From: Bryobacterales bacterium
GTDB taxonomy: Bacteria > Acidobacteriota > Terriglobia > Bryobacterales > Bryobacteraceae
DNA length: 43,102 bases
NCBI GenBank assembly: GCA_003166865.1
Contig: PMUP01000090.1
Coordinates: 1 to 43,102, forward strand
Reading direction: 5' to 3'
Positions 40,607-43,102 of this stretch are shown here, piece after piece. The translations under genes and the position numbers were made by a program. Below the pieces are notes generated by a model. It was not told the origin of the DNA. It did not search any database and saw only the letters and a program-made list of their open reading frames with translations. Position 1 is the first letter of the stretch; every line of letters starts with the position of its first letter.

Positions 40607-43102
40607 CTAGGGACAGTTCACCTCGCTGAGATTGCCCACGTGGCACGGCTTGGCGAGATCATCGCTCCAATTGAAGCTCGGCCAGTAGCCGGACGCCCAC
40701 TGCACAATCTGGTCCAGTACGCTAGTGTTAACGTCGTCAAAGCGCAATTGGGGTAGCGCGAACGCCAGATCTCCAGTGAAACTCCCCGGTTGCGACAAGC
40801 TGAAGGTCTTCGATGCCATTGGTGTGACTCCGCTCGCAGCCGTAAATATTTGTGTTCGGGTCAGGCCCTGGACGTAGCTCCACCAAGCGTTAACCCAGTC
40901 ATTCATCAGCTGCACCTTTTGCGTGGATGGTAGCTCGCTCCATGTGGATACCTCGCCTGGGAAGGCAGCGATGAAGTATGGATTGGAAGCGTTAGCATCG
41001 TTGGCTTGCAGTGTTTTCGCAAGCCACTCCATGAACAACCCAGCGGTGCCCACACGTGGCTGCATGGCGGCGCTGTTCCACGTCAGATTGTTATACAGGT
41101 AGTCCAACACATAGCCATGATCGATTGGCCAGGTGCCTTGGGCTTGTCCGTTACCGTCGTTGAGTATCAATTGCGTGTGGTACCAGATGAAGGCATCATA
41201 GTCATGAGCGAGGGCTGTGCCATTGCCGATGCCGGGAGAGGGATTCGGGATTTTCAGCATCTGCGGAGACGTAAAGAATGCCTGATTGCTGAACCAGGCA
41301 CGGTCCGCCGCCTGCGGCCCGAACACAACCTGGGACATACCCTCCAGACCGTACTCTTGATTAATCTCCCAGGATTTCACCATCATCCATTGAGCCACCG
41401 AGTAGATCTGCCGGTCATAGACTGGGTTGTTCCACGCGGAAGAAGTCTCAGGCTGACGGACCGCCGCATAGAAGCTGTTCTGGTTTGTCAACCATTGCAG
41501 ACTGATGTCAGTGTAGTACTCCAGATAAGTGGTCGGATCATTGGGAACCAGCTCCGATCGGATCAGGGCGTACCCCGTAAATAGAGGACTGCTGGTAAAC
41601 TGGCTTCCAAAAGCATCCATGGGATGTATGGTGGGCAGCCAGTGATTCCAGTCCCGAAGTTGAAGCTCAATCGGTATCTCGCGCTGGTTCAAGTAACCGC
41701 TTTGAGCCAAGTTCGCGGTGCTGCCTCCGGGCAGGATGTAGGGCAGGCTTTCGGCATCCAGGTCCAGAACGGCGCTGAGGCCGGCGCCGGCCGACCAGTC
41801 GGAGACCGCTCGCGAGTCCGTGCCAGGCCCGGGTTGATAAGGCGGATTCCAGGGACGCGCGTAGCTGGACGCTGGAGCGTTCAGTGTTCGGATGTAGCTG
41901 GCGATCTGAGCGCCTTGTTGAGCCGTTAAGCCATGAAACATGGAGCGCGCTTCAATGGCAAAATTCGAGTAGTTGAAGTACGTTAGATCCCGGCCATCTT
42001 GGGCGTGGCAGTTTGCACACTTGGCGTGGATGGCGCCCGTACCAGGCGTGGTCAGGTTGGCCGTCTGCCACAGAGACTGACCAGCTTGAATGTCGGCCGA
42101 ATCATTCAGGGGCGGAGTCCAGGTGGTCGGGTCGTCCTGAGTGAAGGTACTCTGCGGGATCAGCTGGCTGCCGTTGGCTGTCAGGACATTCAGGTTCAGT
42201 ACCCGGAACCCACTCGAGATTCCATTGGTTCCGTTGAAGCTGAAAGTCAGCGTGTTCTGACCCGTTTGGATAGAGCCAGCAGGCAGATTGATTGTGAGTT
42301 GTAAGGTAGCGAAGCCCCCGCCAATCCCGCCAAAGGTGCCCGAGTGACCCAGGTAGGTTGCAGTCGAGTCATTGATCGGAATCCAAGCTCCGCCGTTGAC
42401 CTGCACGCTGGCTTGCGTCTGATACTCGAGTCCATGGATCTGCAGCCATAGCTGCAATTTTCCGCTCAGATTCGACCCGGAGGGTATCGTAAATGAGACT
42501 GGCACCGTAGTCGGGTTCGCACCCATCACTTCGACGGGCAGTACGATGGCTGAGGTTGGCGCCGGCGATGCCTGGAGAGTAAAGCTGGCAGTGCCCAGGA
42601 CGGAATTTGTGGAAGAGTTCGTCGCCGTGACAGTAATAGCTGTTTGTGTCGCGACGGTGCCCGGCGCAGTGTATAAGCCGGCCGAGTTGATGCTTCCGTT
42701 CAGGGGGCTAACCGACCAAGTGACGGTGACGCCAGAGGGCAGGTTGAGAACGGAAAACTGCTGCGTTGCCGAAGGAGCCACGGTTGCCGTCGTGGGACTG
42801 ACGCTGGGCGAGGGCGATGCCTGCAGAGTAAAGCTGGCAGTGCCAAGGACGGAACTTGTGGAAGAGTTCGTCGCTTTGACAGTAATAGTTGTCTGTGTCG
42901 CGACGGTGCTCGGGGCAGTGTACAAGCCGCCCGCCGCGATGCTTCCGTCTGCCGGGCTAATGGACCAAGTGATGGTATCGCCCGAGGGCAGGTTGAGAAC
43001 GGAAAACTGCTGTGTTCCCGAAGGCGCTACGATTGCCGTCGTGGGACTGACGCTGGGCTTCGGCGATGCCTGGAGAGTGAAGCTGGCAGTGCCAAGGTCC
43101 GA
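40607..43102 (-). CDS. Large secreted c-type cytochrome with Ig-like repeats (5' end outside)
   Basis: At least 831 residues; the frame is open to the right edge, so the N-terminus and signal peptide are missing. The visible N-terminal part has repeated Ig-like units of 83 residues (VAPSATQQFSV, then TVTWSVSP, then GLYTAPGTV, then ATQTAITVTATNSS). Next comes a beta-sandwich of about 170 residues. A single heme c site CANCH (codons 42005-42019) is followed by GRDLTYFNYSNFAIEARSMF and QIASYIRTL, a short cytochrome c fold. The 450-residue remainder is Trp/Tyr/Pro-rich and unrecognised. A periplasmic or outer-surface electron-transfer enzyme is likely, but neither the substrate nor an axial Met can be named with confidence. 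A damaged copy of its C-terminus lies just downstream. Confidence 0.85.
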   Translation of the reverse strand, partial: SDLGTASFTLQASPKPSVSPTTAIVAPSGTQQFSVLNLPSGDTITWSISPADGSIAAGGLYTAPSTVATQTTITVKATNSSTSSVLGTASFTLQASPSPSVSPTTATVAPSATQQFSVLNLPSGVTVTWSVSPLNGSINSAGLYTAPGTVATQTAITVTATNSSTNSVLGTASFTLQASPAPTSAIVLPVEVMGANPTTVPVSFTIPSGSNLSGKLQLWLQIHGLEYQTQASVQVNGGAWIPINDSTATYLGHSGTFGGIGGGFATLQLTINLPAGSIQTGQNTLTFSFNGTNGISSGFRVLNLNVLTANGSQLIPQSTFTQDDPTTWTPPLNDSADIQAGQSLWQTANLTTPGTGAIHAKCANCHAQDGRDLTYFNYSNFAIEARSMFHGLTAQQGAQIASYIRTLNAPASSYARPWNPPYQPGPGTDSRAVSDWSAGAGLSAVLDLDAESLPYILPGGSTANLAQSGYLNQREIPIELQLRDWNHWLPTIHPMDAFGSQFTSSPLFTGYALIRSELVPNDPTTYLEYYTDISLQWLTNQNSFYAAVRQPETSSAWNNPVYDRQIYSVAQWMMVKSWEINQEYGLEGMSQVVFGPQAADRAWFSNQAFFTSPQMLKIPNPSPGIGNGTALAHDYDAFIWYHTQLILNDGNGQAQGTWPIDHGYVLDYLYNNLTWNSAAMQPRVGTAGLFMEWLAKTLQANDANASNPYFIAAFPGEVSTWSELPSTQKVQLMNDWVNAWWSYVQGLTRTQIFTAASGVTPMASKTFSLSQPGSFTGDLAFALPQLRFDDVNTSVLDQIVQWASGYWPSFNWSDDLAKPCHVGNLSEVNCP
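42565..43102 (-). repeat. Tandem 249-bp coding repeats
   Basis: The segment beginning GCGATGCCTGGAGAGT recurs at 42565, 42814 and 43063, a strict 249-bp (83-codon) period. The first two units agree over most of their length with scattered third-base changes, so expansion was fairly recent. The array continues past the window edge. Confidence 0.85.

Overview
The window reads as a chromosomal segment of a high-GC, Gram-negative environmental bacterium, most likely an acidobacterium of the Solibacter/Bryobacter type. The grounds are indirect: the secreted protein at 34458-36452 ends in the APGEF-type Ig-like domain that is very common in Solibacter proteins, and exosortase-linked polysaccharide clusters plus very large secreted Ig-like proteins fit that group. 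No rRNA, tRNA or CRISPR array is visible.

Left part (1-11.8 kb) is entirely on the minus strand: a class I SAM methyltransferase (77-892), a sulfotransferase-like protein (1251-2207), two tandem paralogous secreted proteins of about 1400 residues (2284-6462 and 6471-10733), and a secreted protein built from eight exact-length 32-residue Cys repeats (10878-11789). These diverge from the next block across a 286-bp region that carries promoter-like sequences on both strands and a perfect 14-bp palindrome.

Central part (12.0-34.2 kb) is one plus-strand, tightly packed exopolysaccharide locus with several ATGA overlaps. Its order is: a ribbon-helix-helix-like small protein, a Wzc-type chain-length/BY-kinase protein, exosortase, EpsI-type protein, a double GT4 fusion, Wzy-like polymerase/ligase, Wzx-like flippase, GT4, GalE, three GT4 genes, a GT8-like gene, two more GT4 genes, GDP-mannose 4,6-dehydratase, a CDP-paratose-2-epimerase-like SDR, and a last GT4. 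The simplest reading is a Wzx/Wzy-dependent pathway: GalE, Gmd and the SDR supply nucleotide sugars, about ten GT domains build a repeat unit, Wzx flips it, Wzy polymerises it and Wzc controls length. Exosortase and EpsI suggest that surface proteins are sorted together with this polymer. The initiating phosphoglycosyltransferase, the outer-membrane exporter (Wza) and any PEP-CTERM substrate are not seen in the window.

Right part (34.2-43.1 kb) is a patchwork: a secreted Solibacter-type protein, a decayed copy of the 3' end of the last GT4 gene, a second methyltransferase and an MFS exporter on the minus strand, a 5'-truncated IS66 transposase, a relic of a cytochrome-like gene, and a large secreted c-type cytochrome with tandem 83-residue Ig-like repeats that runs off the right edge. 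This part looks like the eroding flank of the polysaccharide island.
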